Position numbers and translations under genes: made by a program. Positions 1 to 10,698 of a DNA stretch of 64,000 nt are shown piece after piece. The DNA lies in assembly GCF_007992835.1 (NCBI RefSeq), contig NZ_BKBA01000012.1:1-64000 (forward strand), written 5' to 3'. This DNA comes from Knoellia locipacati. GTDB taxonomy: Bacteria; Actinomycetota; Actinomycetes; Actinomycetales; Dermatophilaceae. The notes under the pieces are model-generated. The model had not been told where the DNA came from. It made no database searches and worked only from the letters and a program-made list of their open reading frames with translations. Within the stretch, counting starts at the first letter, position 1. Every line of letters begins with the position of its first letter.

Positions 1-128
1 ACCACCTGATTTCCCCCGAGGAGACTCTGCGTACCGCTGGTGTCGTCCGCGTGGGCCTGGGCGGAGAAGAGGATCCCCCCACCGACCACGAGGGAGATCT
101 GGAGCCCTCGTCTCATGTATGCGTGCAT
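1..128 (-). CDS. Chaplin-family secreted protein, N-terminal part (runs off the window)
   Basis: This reading frame starts at ATG 128, with an AAGGA box six bases upstream, and stays open to base 1, so only 42 codons are visible. Residues 1-27 look like a signal peptide: basic MRR, a hydrophobic core and AHA before the likely cleavage site. The mature part reads DDTSGTQSLLGGNQVV, which resembles the opening of the chaplin domain, where a glycine-rich GLLSGNxV stretch precedes a VPVNVCGN segment. Chaplins are secreted, amyloid-forming surface-active proteins known from Streptomyces aerial hyphae. The diagnostic cysteines lie outside the window, so the family call rests on the signal peptide and the GNQVV motif. 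A second secreted protein follows upstream on the same strand. Confidence 0.6.
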   Translation of the reverse strand, partial: MHAYMRRGLQISLVVGGGILFSAQAHADDTSGTQSLLGGNQV

Positions 129-212
129 GGTCGTTCCTTTCCTGGTTGATGCGTGGACGCCCGCAGGTGCGGGCACTGCTCGGACGGCGCCACGAGAGGC
201 GCCGGAGCGGCA

Positions 213-1166
213 TCAACCAGGTCGGGAACCCGGCTCCAGGACGGGGCCGGTCGGGAGTGAGAGCGCGCGCGACGGCGCTGCGGGACAACGGCTGTGGGGC
301 AGAGCGAACACCTCAGGCGTCAGGGCGACATCCACGCCGCCGCCGGAGGACCGGGTGGACGCAGAGCCACCGGAGACACCCGTGAGTCCGGGAGCCGGCC
401 CGGGCGCGAACGGCCCCGGGCCCGGGGCTCCGGCCGGCGCAGTCGACGGGGAGGCGTCGACCGCGCCGGCACGACTGGGCGTCGGCACGTCGCTGACCGC
501 AGCTGACGCGTCCTCGACACCGACAGTCGACGAAGGCCCGGCGGCCACGCTGCCGCCCACGGTGGGCGCAGCCACGACACCCGGGAGGTCGGTCGCGACG
601 ACGACGTGCGGCGCCCACGGCTCGGCCGCAGCCACGGGGGCTGCGGGAACGGGCACCACCGGCGCCGCGGGAGCGATGACGTCGAGCACGTCGTCGACGA
701 CAGGGACCTCCAGGGACGTGTCGGCGTCCGACGTCCCGAGGACGGGAGCCACGACCGCGGCGACCGGCTCGAGCACCGGGCTCGTGACCGGGGCTGCCTG
801 CTTCACGGTGCTGACGACGCGAGAAGTGGTGTGCGACAACGCTTTGCGGGTCGACGTCACCGCTGCCTGAGCAGTCACGTCGACCACTCGCGCGGGCTTC
901 GCGACCACGGCCGCGACCTCGACGACGGGCTTCGTCACGACCTCGGCCACCGGAGATGCCGGCGTCGCGGCCGTCGTCCCGGCCACGGTCGTCGTCGCGG
1001 TCTCGAGCACCCGCTCGACCGTCGGGACCGACGTCGTCACCGCCCCCAGCAGCCCTCGGTCGTCGGCACGGGCACTCGTCCAGGACGCGAGGACGAAGCC
1101 GCAGGCGATGAAGCCGGCGCACAGCAACAGCCTGGTCAGGCTGACGCGACGGGACCACGCGATCAT
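213..1166 (-). CDS. Secreted Ala/Val/Pro-rich protein of unknown function
   Basis: The protein has about 317 residues. An in-frame GTG at 1175 is possible, but an AGGGGG box lies eight bases before ATG 1166, so I prefer the ATG. The N-terminus carries two arginines, a hydrophobic segment (LTRLLLCAGFIACGFVLASW) and an ARA|DD signal-peptidase-like site. The rest is low complexity, dominated by Val, Ala, Pro, Thr and Gly, with few aromatic residues and no catalytic motif or LPXTG sorting signal. I do not recognise a family. Its mature start, ADDRGLLGAV, resembles the ADDTSG start of the neighbouring chaplin-like protein, so it may be a second surface or wall-associated protein of the same locus; that is inference. 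Confidence 0.7.
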   Translation of the reverse strand: MIAWSRRVSLTRLLLCAGFIACGFVLASWTSARADDRGLLGAVTTSVPTVERVLETATTTVAGTTAATPASPVAEVVTKPVVEVAAVVAKPARVVDVTAQAAVTSTRKALSHTTSRVVSTVKQAAPVTSPVLEPVAAVVAPVLGTSDADTSLEVPVVDDVLDVIAPAAPVVPVPAAPVAAAEPWAPHVVVATDLPGVVAAPTVGGSVAAGPSSTVGVEDASAAVSDVPTPSRAGAVDASPSTAPAGAPGPGPFAPGPAPGLTGVSGGSASTRSSGGGVDVALTPEVFALPHSRCPAAPSRALSLPTGPVLEPGSRPG

Positions 1167-1307
1167 CGACTTCACCCCCCTACAGAACTAGTCCAAGACT
1201 GGTTCCTCCCCACTTCAGCGTAGTCAGGACCGCCGCGGCTATCCCCCGAACGGGTGGTTTCTCAGCACTCGGGTCATGATCCGCACCGTGAGCACCGCTC
1301 AACGAGA

Positions 1308-1344
1308 GACGCCGGTATGCCGTGGCTCACGGCATACCGGCGTC
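1308..1344 (-). terminator. Hairpin downstream of acnA, built from the GTATGCCG octamer
   Basis: Bases 1308-1324 and 1328-1344 form a perfect 17-bp inverted repeat with a three-base loop, starting 23 bases past the aconitase stop. No clear T-run follows, as is common in GC-rich actinobacterial terminators. Each arm contains one copy of the octamer GTATGCCG/CGGCATAC that recurs throughout the window. Confidence 0.7.
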
Positions 1345-1366
1345 GTGGTCTGTGCGACGGGTCTCG

Positions 1367-4165
<2,799 letters not shown>

Positions 4166-4211
4166 GAGCCTGCTCCCTTCCGCGCGTCATCGCGTGTGTC
4201 GGTCCACCGAG

Positions 4212-5111
4212 TTATCTTGACGTCAAGATACTAGTCGAGGAGTCCTGCTGTCCAACCTTCCCACGCCGCATCCGGTAGTGGAGACGCAGTGCCCGCGCCC
4301 TCCCGACGCGCAGCTCGTGGTCGGTCCTCAGCTCGCCGCGGTCGTCGACGTGGACGACGAACTCCTCGTGGATCGGCACGCGGGCGGCCCAGGCCTCACC
4401 CCGTGACCCGTGGACGACGACGTAGGCACCGTCACGGCCGAACGCCCGGCTCGCGGACGACAGGACGAGGGCTCCGTCGGCCCGCACCTCGGGCCGCAGG
4501 AAGACCTGCACGTTGCCCTTCTCGAGCGGGAAGGTCACGTGCACGCTCGGGCGAGCGGCGCCGGGAAGCGAGCGGACGGCATACGCACCGCTGAAGAGGA
4601 ACTGGCCAGTGCGGCGGAGGCGACGCAGCCACGCGGCCGAGACCTGGCGACCCTGTCCGTCGACGATCCCGACGATCTCGCTGTCGATCCCGTGGCTCAC
4701 GTCCAGCGGCTGGACCGGCAGGGCGAGCTGCTGGAGCCGGCGCCCGAAGAGGTGCTCGACGAGCATGCCCCCGGGCTGGAACAGCGGAGACCAGCTCGAC
4801 CACGCGTCCATCGTCCACGCGCCGGTCCGCTCGTAGAAGTCACGGACGTCCGGCGCGAGGTCGTCCGCCGAGAAGCCGGGTCCGTCGAGCGCCGCGAGGT
4901 CAGGAACGAGGCCTCTCTCGCCGCCGCGCTCGACCGTCCCGGACACCGCGGCGGCTGCCGCGTCGAGCCACGACGGCCCGATGACACCTGCCTCGGCGGC
5001 CGGGGCGCGCAGCCACGCGTGCTCACCGTCGAGGTCGACCCGGCGCCCCACCGTGCGCCACCACGCACGCGTGCCGGCGTCGAGGACGCGGTAGGCCCTG
5101 TCGGCGCTCAC
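4212..5111 (-). CDS. Conserved protein of unknown function, 299 aa
   Basis: GTG 5111 overlaps the stop of the preceding RNA methyltransferase gene in a GTGA arrangement, which implies translational coupling and fixes the start. I do not recognise the family. The protein looks soluble, has no signal peptide, and has tryptophan-rich patches (ARTRAWW-like near residue 14 and WTMDAWSSWSPLF near residue 105). A mid-protein HGIDSEIVGI stretch and a beta-rich C-terminal half follow. It is the third gene of a likely kimA-trmA-unknown operon. Its last codons and stop are embedded in the 18-bp palindrome thought to control acnA, so its C-terminus SILTSR is partly set by that operator. Confidence 0.8.
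   Translation of the reverse strand: MSADRAYRVLDAGTRAWWRTVGRRVDLDGEHAWLRAPAAEAGVIGPSWLDAAAAAVSGTVERGGERGLVPDLAALDGPGFSADDLAPDVRDFYERTGAWTMDAWSSWSPLFQPGGMLVEHLFGRRLQQLALPVQPLDVSHGIDSEIVGIVDGQGRQVSAAWLRRLRRTGQFLFSGAYAVRSLPGAARPSVHVTFPLEKGNVQVFLRPEVRADGALVLSSASRAFGRDGAYVVVHGSRGEAWAARVPIHEEFVVHVDDRGELRTDHELRVGRARALRLHYRMRRGKVGQQDSSTSILTSR
4213..4230. promoter_or_regulatory. 18-bp perfect palindrome, probable operator of acnA
   Basis: TATCTTGACGTCAAGATA reads identically on both strands and sits 48 bases upstream of the acnA start. It contains TTGACG, which could itself serve as a -35 hexamer. It also overlaps the stop codon of the upstream gene. In Streptomyces, aconitase (sacA) is repressed by the MarR-family citrate sensor TamR. 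A MarR-type site is therefore a reasonable guess here, but I cannot confirm the motif identity. Confidence 0.65.
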
Positions 5112-6412
5112 GCAGGCGCCGGCTCGAAGATCGCGACGCACTCGACGTGGTGCGTCATCGGGAACGCGTCGAAGGCTCGCAGCGAGGTGAGCGCGTAGCC
5201 CCGCTCCATGAGGTATGCCGTGTCCCGGGCGAGCGCTGCCGGGTCGCAGGCGACGTAGGCCAGGGCGCGCGGACGCAGGGCGACGACGGCGCCGACGACG
5301 GCCTTGCCGGCGCCGGTGCGCGGCGGGTCGAGGATGACGAGGTCGGCGCTGGGCGGGAGCTGGCCGTGCGGCCGCCGCGGCGCGCTGCGGCGCCGGCCCT
5401 TGCGCGAGCCTGCGACCCGACCGGTCGACTCGACGCCGAAGACGTGGTCGACCTGGCCCTGGATGTAGTGCACCCACGGGGTGCGCTCGACGTTGAGCCC
5501 GGCCTGTGCCACGGCGACCGCGTCGGACTCGACGGCGACGACCTGACCGGACGGGCCCACGGCCTCGGCCAGCGCGGAGGCAAACACGCCCACGCCGGCA
5601 TAGAGGTCGAGGCAGCGCTCCCCCGGCTGAGGCTGGAGACCGTCGATGACGGCGTCGACGAAGGTCGCGGCGGCACCGGGGTGGACCTGCCAGAAGCCGC
5701 GCGCGCTGACGTCGAACTCGCGCGAGAGGTTCTGTGCCGCAACGGTCTCGGTGACGACAGGTGCGACCGCCTCGTCGGAGGGCACCCGCACGACGACCGC
5801 GGGACCGTCGGTGGGCGCGACGACGTCGACGGCCTTCTCCCCGGGCCAGTGGCCCTGCAGGACACCGGTGCCCACGACCTGCTCGTTCGCGATGAGGCAG
5901 TCGTCGACGGGGATGAGGTCGTGGCTGCGGTGCCGCCGCATGCCCGCGCGACCGGACTCGTCGACGGCGAACTCGGTGCGGGTGCGCCAGCGCAGGCCGT
6001 CGACGTCGCCCGGCACCGGCTCGACGACGACGTCACGCTCGACGTGGGCCAGGCGGCGCAGCTGCTCCTCGACGACGGCGGCCTTGAGCCGTCGCTGCTC
6101 CGGGACGGCGACGTGCTGGAAGTCGCAGCCACCGCAGAGGCCGGGACCGGCATACGGGCAGGGAGGTTCGACACGTGCGGGCGACGGCTCGAGGACCTCG
6201 ACCGCGTCCGCACGCAGGAAGCGGTCGCCGGGACCGCCCTCGGTGACGCGGGCGCGGACCCGCTCCCCCGAGATGGCGTGCCGGACGAAGAGGACACGGC
6301 CCTCGTGGCGCGCGACGACGAAGCCGCCGTGCGCGATCGGCCCGGCCTCGACGACGACCTCGTTGCCCACGGAGAGCTCGTCCGCCGCGACCGGGGGCTG
6401 GGACTCGCTCAT
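5108..6412 (-). CDS. TrmA/RlmD-family RNA (uracil-5-)-methyltransferase
   Basis: This 434-residue enzyme transfers a methyl group from S-adenosylmethionine to uridine C5 in tRNA or 23S rRNA. An N-terminal TRAM-like domain covers roughly residues 10-70. It is followed by a cysteine cluster, CPYAGPGLCGGCDF, of the type that binds a [4Fe-4S] centre. The Rossmann motif CLDLYAGVGVFA and the LDPPRTGAGK and YVACDPAALARD motifs with the catalytic cysteine are present. A basic, low-complexity insertion (RKGRRRSAPRRPHG) lies before the LDPP motif. ATG 6412 overlaps the upstream permease stop as ATGA. It corresponds in position to Rv2689c of M. tuberculosis. Confidence 0.92.
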   Translation of the reverse strand: MSESQPPVAADELSVGNEVVVEAGPIAHGGFVVARHEGRVLFVRHAISGERVRARVTEGGPGDRFLRADAVEVLEPSPARVEPPCPYAGPGLCGGCDFQHVAVPEQRRLKAAVVEEQLRRLAHVERDVVVEPVPGDVDGLRWRTRTEFAVDESGRAGMRRHRSHDLIPVDDCLIANEQVVGTGVLQGHWPGEKAVDVVAPTDGPAVVVRVPSDEAVAPVVTETVAAQNLSREFDVSARGFWQVHPGAAATFVDAVIDGLQPQPGERCLDLYAGVGVFASALAEAVGPSGQVVAVESDAVAVAQAGLNVERTPWVHYIQGQVDHVFGVESTGRVAGSRKGRRRSAPRRPHGQLPPSADLVILDPPRTGAGKAVVGAVVALRPRALAYVACDPAALARDTAYLMERGYALTSLRAFDAFPMTHHVECVAIFEPAPA

Positions 6413-8418
6413 CCCTCGCCGCGCCGGACGTCGCCGGCCACCGGTCCGTCGAGGCGCTCCTCCATGCCCGCCGAGGACGCGAGCTGCCAGGGCACGCTCG
6501 ACACCATGACGCCGGGCGTGAAGAGCAGGCGGCCCTTGAGGCGCAGCGCGCTCTGGTTGTGCAGGGCCTGCTCCCACCAGTGGCCGAGGACGTACTCGGG
6601 GATGTAGACGACGACGATGTCGCGCGGGCTGCCCGAGCGGATCGACTTGACGTAGTCGACGACCGGCCGGGTGATCTCGCGGTAGGGGCTGTCGAGGGCC
6701 TTGAGCGGGAGCGGGATCTGGCGGCGGTCCCACTCGGCCTGCAGCGCCTTGGTCTCCTCGGGGTCGACGTCGACGGTGAGGGCCTCGAGGATCGAGGGTC
6801 GCGTGGCCCGGGCGTAGGCGAGGGCGCGCAACGTCGGCTTGTGGATCTTGGACACGAGCACGATGGCGTGCACACGGGAGGGCAGCATCTGCTGCTTGGT
6901 GTCGGACTCCTCGACGCGCAGCTCGTCGCGGACGCGGTCGTAGTGCTTGCGGATGCGCGTCATGAGGAGGAAGAGCACGACCATGGCGGCGATGGCGTAT
7001 CCGGCGCCGTGGGTGAACTTCGTGATGAGCACGACGACGAGGACGGTGCCGGACATCGTCGCGCCGACGGCGTTGATCGCCCGGCTGCGCATCATCCGGG
7101 CCCTGGCGACGGGCGACTTCTCGAGCCGCAGGTCGCGGTTCCAGTGCCGGACCATGCCGATCTGGCTCAGCGTGAACGAGACGAACACGCCGACGATGTA
7201 GAGCTGGATGAGCCGCGTGACCTCGGCGTCGTAGAGGACGACGAGGCCGGCGGCGGCCGCGGCCAGGATGATGATGCCGTTGGAGAAGGCCAGCCGGTCG
7301 CCACGGGTGTGCAGCTGGCGCGGGAGGAAGCCGTCGCGGGCGAGGATCGAGCCCAGCACCGGGAAGCCGTTGAACGCCGTGTTGGCGGCGAGCACGAGGA
7401 TGAGGCCCGTCGTGATCGACACGAAGAGGATGCCGAGGTCGAAGCCGGAGAAGACCGCCTTGGACACCTGGCCCATGACCGTGTCCTGGACATAGCTGTC
7501 ACCGACCGGCACCCCGTCGCGCAGCAGCTGGCGGGAGGGGTCCTCGGCGAAGTGGACGTCGGTCCAGCGGGACAGCGTGACCATCGAGATGAGCATCGTG
7601 ATGGACATGGCGCCCATGAGGACGAGCGTCGTGGCGGCGTTGCGGCTCTTGGGCTTCTTGAACGCGGGGACGCCGTTGGAGATGGCCTCGACACCGGTGA
7701 GGGCGGCACACCCCGACGAGAAGGCGCGCAGCAGGAGGAAGACGAGGGCGATGCCGCCGATCGTCTCGTAGCCCGGCTCCGGGGCCAGCTCGAGCGGCGC
7801 GCTCTCGGCGCCGGGCAGCGTCCCGGTGAGCTGGCGGTAGAGCCCGACGAGCGCCATGCCGAGGACCGCCACCATGAAGAGGTAGACGGGGATCGCGAAC
7901 GCGGCACCGGACTCGCGGACCCCGCGCAGGTTCATCGCCGTGAGCAGTCCGATGATGACGACGGCGACCACGGCCTCGTGCCCGCGGACGAACTCGAAGG
8001 CGGAGGCGGCGTTCTGGACCCCGGAGGAGACCGACACCGCGACCGTGAGGACGTAGTCGACGAGCAGGGCGCTGCCCACCGTGAGCCCCGCCTTGGGGCC
8101 GAGGTTGACGCTGGCCACCTCGTAGTCGCCACCGCCCGACGGGTAGGCGTGGACGTTCTGCCGGTAGCTGAGGATGACGACCACCATGACCGCGACGACG
8201 GCGAGGGCGATCTTCCACGAGCTGGTGAGCGCCAGGGCCCCACCTGCCATCCCGAGGGTGAGCAGGATCTCGTCCGGGGCGTAGGCGACGGACGAGAGCG
8301 CGTCGCTCGCGAAGACGGGGAGGGCGATGCGCTTGGGGAGAAGGGTCTCGCCCAGCCGGTCCGAGCGCATGGCCCGGCCGAGGATGACGCGTTTGACCAC
8401 GCGGCCAGAGGAACTCAC
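6409..8418 (-). CDS. KimA-like APC-family permease, probable potassium importer
   Basis: The 669-residue protein has about twelve membrane segments between residues 30 and 480 and a soluble C-terminal domain. The N-terminal stretch with SDALSSVAYAPDEILL closely resembles the KimA/YdaO subgroup of the KUP/APC superfamily, in which Bacillus KimA is a high-affinity K+ importer inhibited by c-di-AMP. The GGDYEVASVNLGP helix break is typical of APC carriers. It is transcribed divergently from ceoB, 63 bases away, which encodes a K+-channel RCK regulator and supports a potassium role. TAGAGT lies six bases before GTG 8418, suggesting a leaderless mRNA with no room for a c-di-AMP riboswitch. An amino-acid substrate remains possible. 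Confidence 0.85.
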   Translation of the reverse strand: MSSSGRVVKRVILGRAMRSDRLGETLLPKRIALPVFASDALSSVAYAPDEILLTLGMAGGALALTSSWKIALAVVAVMVVVILSYRQNVHAYPSGGGDYEVASVNLGPKAGLTVGSALLVDYVLTVAVSVSSGVQNAASAFEFVRGHEAVVAVVIIGLLTAMNLRGVRESGAAFAIPVYLFMVAVLGMALVGLYRQLTGTLPGAESAPLELAPEPGYETIGGIALVFLLLRAFSSGCAALTGVEAISNGVPAFKKPKSRNAATTLVLMGAMSITMLISMVTLSRWTDVHFAEDPSRQLLRDGVPVGDSYVQDTVMGQVSKAVFSGFDLGILFVSITTGLILVLAANTAFNGFPVLGSILARDGFLPRQLHTRGDRLAFSNGIIILAAAAAGLVVLYDAEVTRLIQLYIVGVFVSFTLSQIGMVRHWNRDLRLEKSPVARARMMRSRAINAVGATMSGTVLVVVLITKFTHGAGYAIAAMVVLFLLMTRIRKHYDRVRDELRVEESDTKQQMLPSRVHAIVLVSKIHKPTLRALAYARATRPSILEALTVDVDPEETKALQAEWDRRQIPLPLKALDSPYREITRPVVDYVKSIRSGSPRDIVVVYIPEYVLGHWWEQALHNQSALRLKGRLLFTPGVMVSSVPWQLASSAGMEERLDGPVAGDVRRGEG

Positions 8419-8481
8419 GGCGCCACTCTATGCACCCGCGCGCCCCCTCGCGGCCACGGTGAGCCGGTGTAGCGTCTGATC
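8419..8481. promoter_or_regulatory. Divergent leaderless promoters of kimA-like gene and ceoB
   Basis: The 63-base gap holds a -10 box for each gene exactly six bases before its GTG. These are TAGAGT (complement of 8425-8430) for the permease and TAGCGT (8470-8475) for ceoB. With no space for a ribosome binding site, both mRNAs probably start at or next to the initiation codon. Confidence 0.6.
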
Positions 8482-9144
8482 GTGCATTTCGTCATCATGG
8501 GCTGCGGCCGCGTCGGCGCCTCACTGGCCAGGGCTCTCGAGCGAGCCGGCCACGAGGTCGCCATCATCGACCAGGACGAGTCGGCGTTCCGCCGGCTCGG
8601 CGCCTCCTTCGAGGGACGCCGTGTCGTGGGGGTCGGCTTCGACCGCGACACCCTGCGCGAGGCCGGGATCTCCGGTGCGTACGCCTTCGCAGCGGTCTCG
8701 AGCGGTGACAACTCCAACATCCTCGCGGCCCGGGTGGCGCGCGAGAAGTTCGGCGTCGAGAACGTCGTCGCCCGCATCTACGACCCGGGCCGCGCCGAGA
8801 TCTACCAGCGCCTCGGCATCCCCACCGTCGCCACGGTGAAGTGGACGAGCGACCAGGTCCTGCGCCGCCTGCTCCCCCAGGGCCACGTGCCCGAGTACAC
8901 CGACCCCAGTGGTCGCGTCGTCATCGCCGAGATGCCGGTCAACCCCGCGTGGGTGGGTCGCCGCGTCATGGAGATCGAGGAGGTCGTGGGCGGACGCGTC
9001 GCCTACGTGAGCCGCCTCGGCGAGGGCATGATCCCCACCCGCGACACCGTCTACCAGGACGGTGACCTCATCCACTTCTCGCTCGACCGCGCCCGCCTCG
9101 CCGAGGCCGAGCGAACCCTCGACGCCGCTCCCCCGGCGCACTGA
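8482..9144 (+). CDS. ceoB: TrkA-type potassium uptake regulator CeoB
   Basis: This 220-residue protein is a cytosolic RCK subunit that binds nucleotide and gates or regulates Trk/Ktr-type K+ uptake. The N-terminal Rossmann domain has the dinucleotide motif GCGRVGASLA and an acidic IIDQDE at the end of the second strand. The TrkA_C domain occupies the last 80 residues. Translation starts at GTG 8482 with TAGCGT six bases upstream and no Shine-Dalgarno sequence. ceoC follows 25 bases downstream, and both lie opposite the KimA-like permease. No TrkH/KtrB channel subunit is in the window, so partners must be elsewhere. Confidence 0.93.
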   Translation: MHFVIMGCGRVGASLARALERAGHEVAIIDQDESAFRRLGASFEGRRVVGVGFDRDTLREAGISGAYAFAAVSSGDNSNILAARVAREKFGVENVVARIYDPGRAEIYQRLGIPTVATVKWTSDQVLRRLLPQGHVPEYTDPSGRVVIAEMPVNPAWVGRRVMEIEEVVGGRVAYVSRLGEGMIPTRDTVYQDGDLIHFSLDRARLAEAERTLDAAPPAH

Positions 9145-9169
9145 CCTCACGACACCCAAGGACAAGCAC

Positions 9170-9856
9170 ATGCGCGTCGTCATCGCCGGGGCCGGGAGCG
9201 TGGGCCGCTCCATCGCCCGCGAGCTCATCCGCAACGGCCACCAGCTGCTCCTCATCGACCGCGAGGCCGACGGCGAGCGGGTCGCCAAGGTCCCCGACGC
9301 CGCCTGGCTCCAGGCCGACGCGTGCGAGCTCACGGCCCTCACCGAGGCCGGGGTCGCCGACTGCGACGTCGTCGTCGCCGCGACCGGTGACGACAAGGCC
9401 AACCTCGTCGTCTCGCTGCTCGCCAAGACCGAGTTCGGCGTGCCGCGCACCGTCGCCCGCGTCAACAACCCCAAGAACGAGTGGATGTTCGACGACGCGT
9501 GGGGTGTCGACGTCGCCGTCTCGACGCCGCGCCTCATGACGGCCCTCATCGAGGAGGCCGTCTCCGTGGGTGACCTCGTGCGGATCTTCGAGTTCCAGCA
9601 GGGTCGCGCCGCCATGGTCGAGATGACACTGCCGGCCGGGAGCCCGTATGCCGGCACCCGGGTCGGCGACATCGCCTTCCCTCCCGACACGGTACTCACC
9701 GGCATCATCCGCGGCGGGCACCCCATCGCGCCGAGCCGCGACGACGCCCTCGAGCCGCTCGACGAGCTGCTCTTCATCACGACGACGGACGGCGAGTCCG
9801 ACCTCGAGTCGATGCTCAGCCCCGGCACCCGTCAGAAGCGCGAGATCGACGACTGA
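9170..9856 (+). CDS. ceoC: TrkA-type potassium uptake regulator CeoC
   Basis: A second RCK protein (228 residues) is encoded 25 bases behind ceoB, in the same order as Rv2691-Rv2692. GAGSVGRSIA is the nucleotide-binding loop and LLIDRE the acidic end of strand two. A TrkA_C domain follows from about residue 140. ATG 9170 has only a weak AAGGACA box. Its stop codon lies inside the first unit of the inverted-repeat cluster at 9852-9968, so the end of the gene is fused to its terminator. Confidence 0.93.
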   Translation: MRVVIAGAGSVGRSIARELIRNGHQLLLIDREADGERVAKVPDAAWLQADACELTALTEAGVADCDVVVAATGDDKANLVVSLLAKTEFGVPRTVARVNNPKNEWMFDDAWGVDVAVSTPRLMTALIEEAVSVGDLVRIFEFQQGRAAMVEMTLPAGSPYAGTRVGDIAFPPDTVLTGIIRGGHPIAPSRDDALEPLDELLFITTTDGESDLESMLSPGTRQKREIDD

Positions 9857-9968
9857 TTGCCCCACCGGGAGGCCCCTGGCTCTGCAACTGATTGCCCCAC
9901 CGGGAGGCTTCGCCTCCCGGTGGGGCAATCAGTTGGAGCGACCGGGCTCGCGGTGGGGCAATCAGTTG
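9852..9968. repeat. Nested inverted-repeat cluster, bidirectional terminator
   Basis: Four copies of a core CTGATTGCCCCACCG lie in 117 bases. Copies at 9852 and 9886 are forward; copies at 9912 and 9951 are inverted. The inner pair (9886-9908 with 9912-9934) forms a perfect 23-bp stem with a three-base loop. The outer pair can fold around it. The element fills the convergent gap between ceoC and the DUF3159 gene, so it probably terminates both transcripts. Confidence 0.85.
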
Positions 9969-9978
9969 CGGCTGGTGG

Positions 9979-10698
9979 TCAGTCGGCGTCGGAGGCGCGA
10001 GCAGCCGTGTCGCGGACGGCCTCGAGCTCCTGGGGCGTGTTGCCGCGGACGAGCAGCCAGCCCATGACGGCCACGCCGCCGATCCACAGCGGCCAGCCGA
10101 GGACGATCTTGGCGACGCCGAGAGCCTCCACCTGGGCGGCGAGGTAGAGCGGGACCTGGATCGACAGGCGCACGGCATACAGCGCGACGAGGACCCAGGT
10201 GAGCCGCGAGCAGACCCGGACCATGCCGGAGTCGCGGCGCCAGCCGAACGGGTCCTCGGCGGCGCGGGGGTCACCGGCCCCGACGAGGAAGCCGACGACC
10301 GGCCAGCGCACGAGGATCGAGACGACCGTGCCGACGAGGTAGCCGCCCGAGAGCAGCATGCCCGGCAGGAAGGCGTCCTCGGCCTTGCCGCTGCGCATCG
10401 CGAAGAAGGCGGCCAGCGCGGTGGCGAAGACGGCTCCGAGCACGTGCTGCAGGCTCGAGCGCTGCACGAGGCGGGCGATGGCGAGCACGACGGCCACGCC
10501 GACCGCGCACCACACGGCGAGCTTGAGGTCCTGTCGCCACGACCAGACACCGATGAAGGCGATCGTGGGCAGGGCGGTCTCGACCGAGCCGCGCCACCCA
10601 CCGAGCGCCGTCGACAGGCGGTGCCGGATGAGCTCCTCGACCGTCTCGTCGCTCGTGCGCTCGGTCGGCGTCACCTCGGGGGTCGCGTCGCGGCTCAC
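9979..10698 (-). CDS. DUF3159 membrane protein
   Basis: This 239-residue protein has five or six hydrophobic segments (for example LAVWCAVGVAVVLAIA and LGAVFATALAAFFAM) behind an acidic, soluble N-terminus. It matches the DUF3159 family, whose mycobacterial member is Rv2693c, and the function is unknown. GTG 10698 overlaps the stop of the OB-fold gene as GTGA. It is the last gene of the dut-DUF3710-OB-DUF3159 operon and ends ten bases before the nested-palindrome terminator. Confidence 0.85.
   Translation of the reverse strand: MSRDATPEVTPTERTSDETVEELIRHRLSTALGGWRGSVETALPTIAFIGVWSWRQDLKLAVWCAVGVAVVLAIARLVQRSSLQHVLGAVFATALAAFFAMRSGKAEDAFLPGMLLSGGYLVGTVVSILVRWPVVGFLVGAGDPRAAEDPFGWRRDSGMVRVCSRLTWVLVALYAVRLSIQVPLYLAAQVEALGVAKIVLGWPLWIGGVAVMGWLLVRGNTPQELEAVRDTAARASDAD

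Noticed and set aside
8419-8481. c-di-AMP riboswitch upstream of the KimA-like gene
   Set aside because: The gap is only 63 bases and the promoter lies six bases before the start codon, leaving no leader RNA.
9857-10147. Short plus-strand open frame over the inverted repeats after ceoC
   Set aside because: Its translation merely reflects the repeated core of the palindrome cluster and the antisense of the DUF3159 gene.
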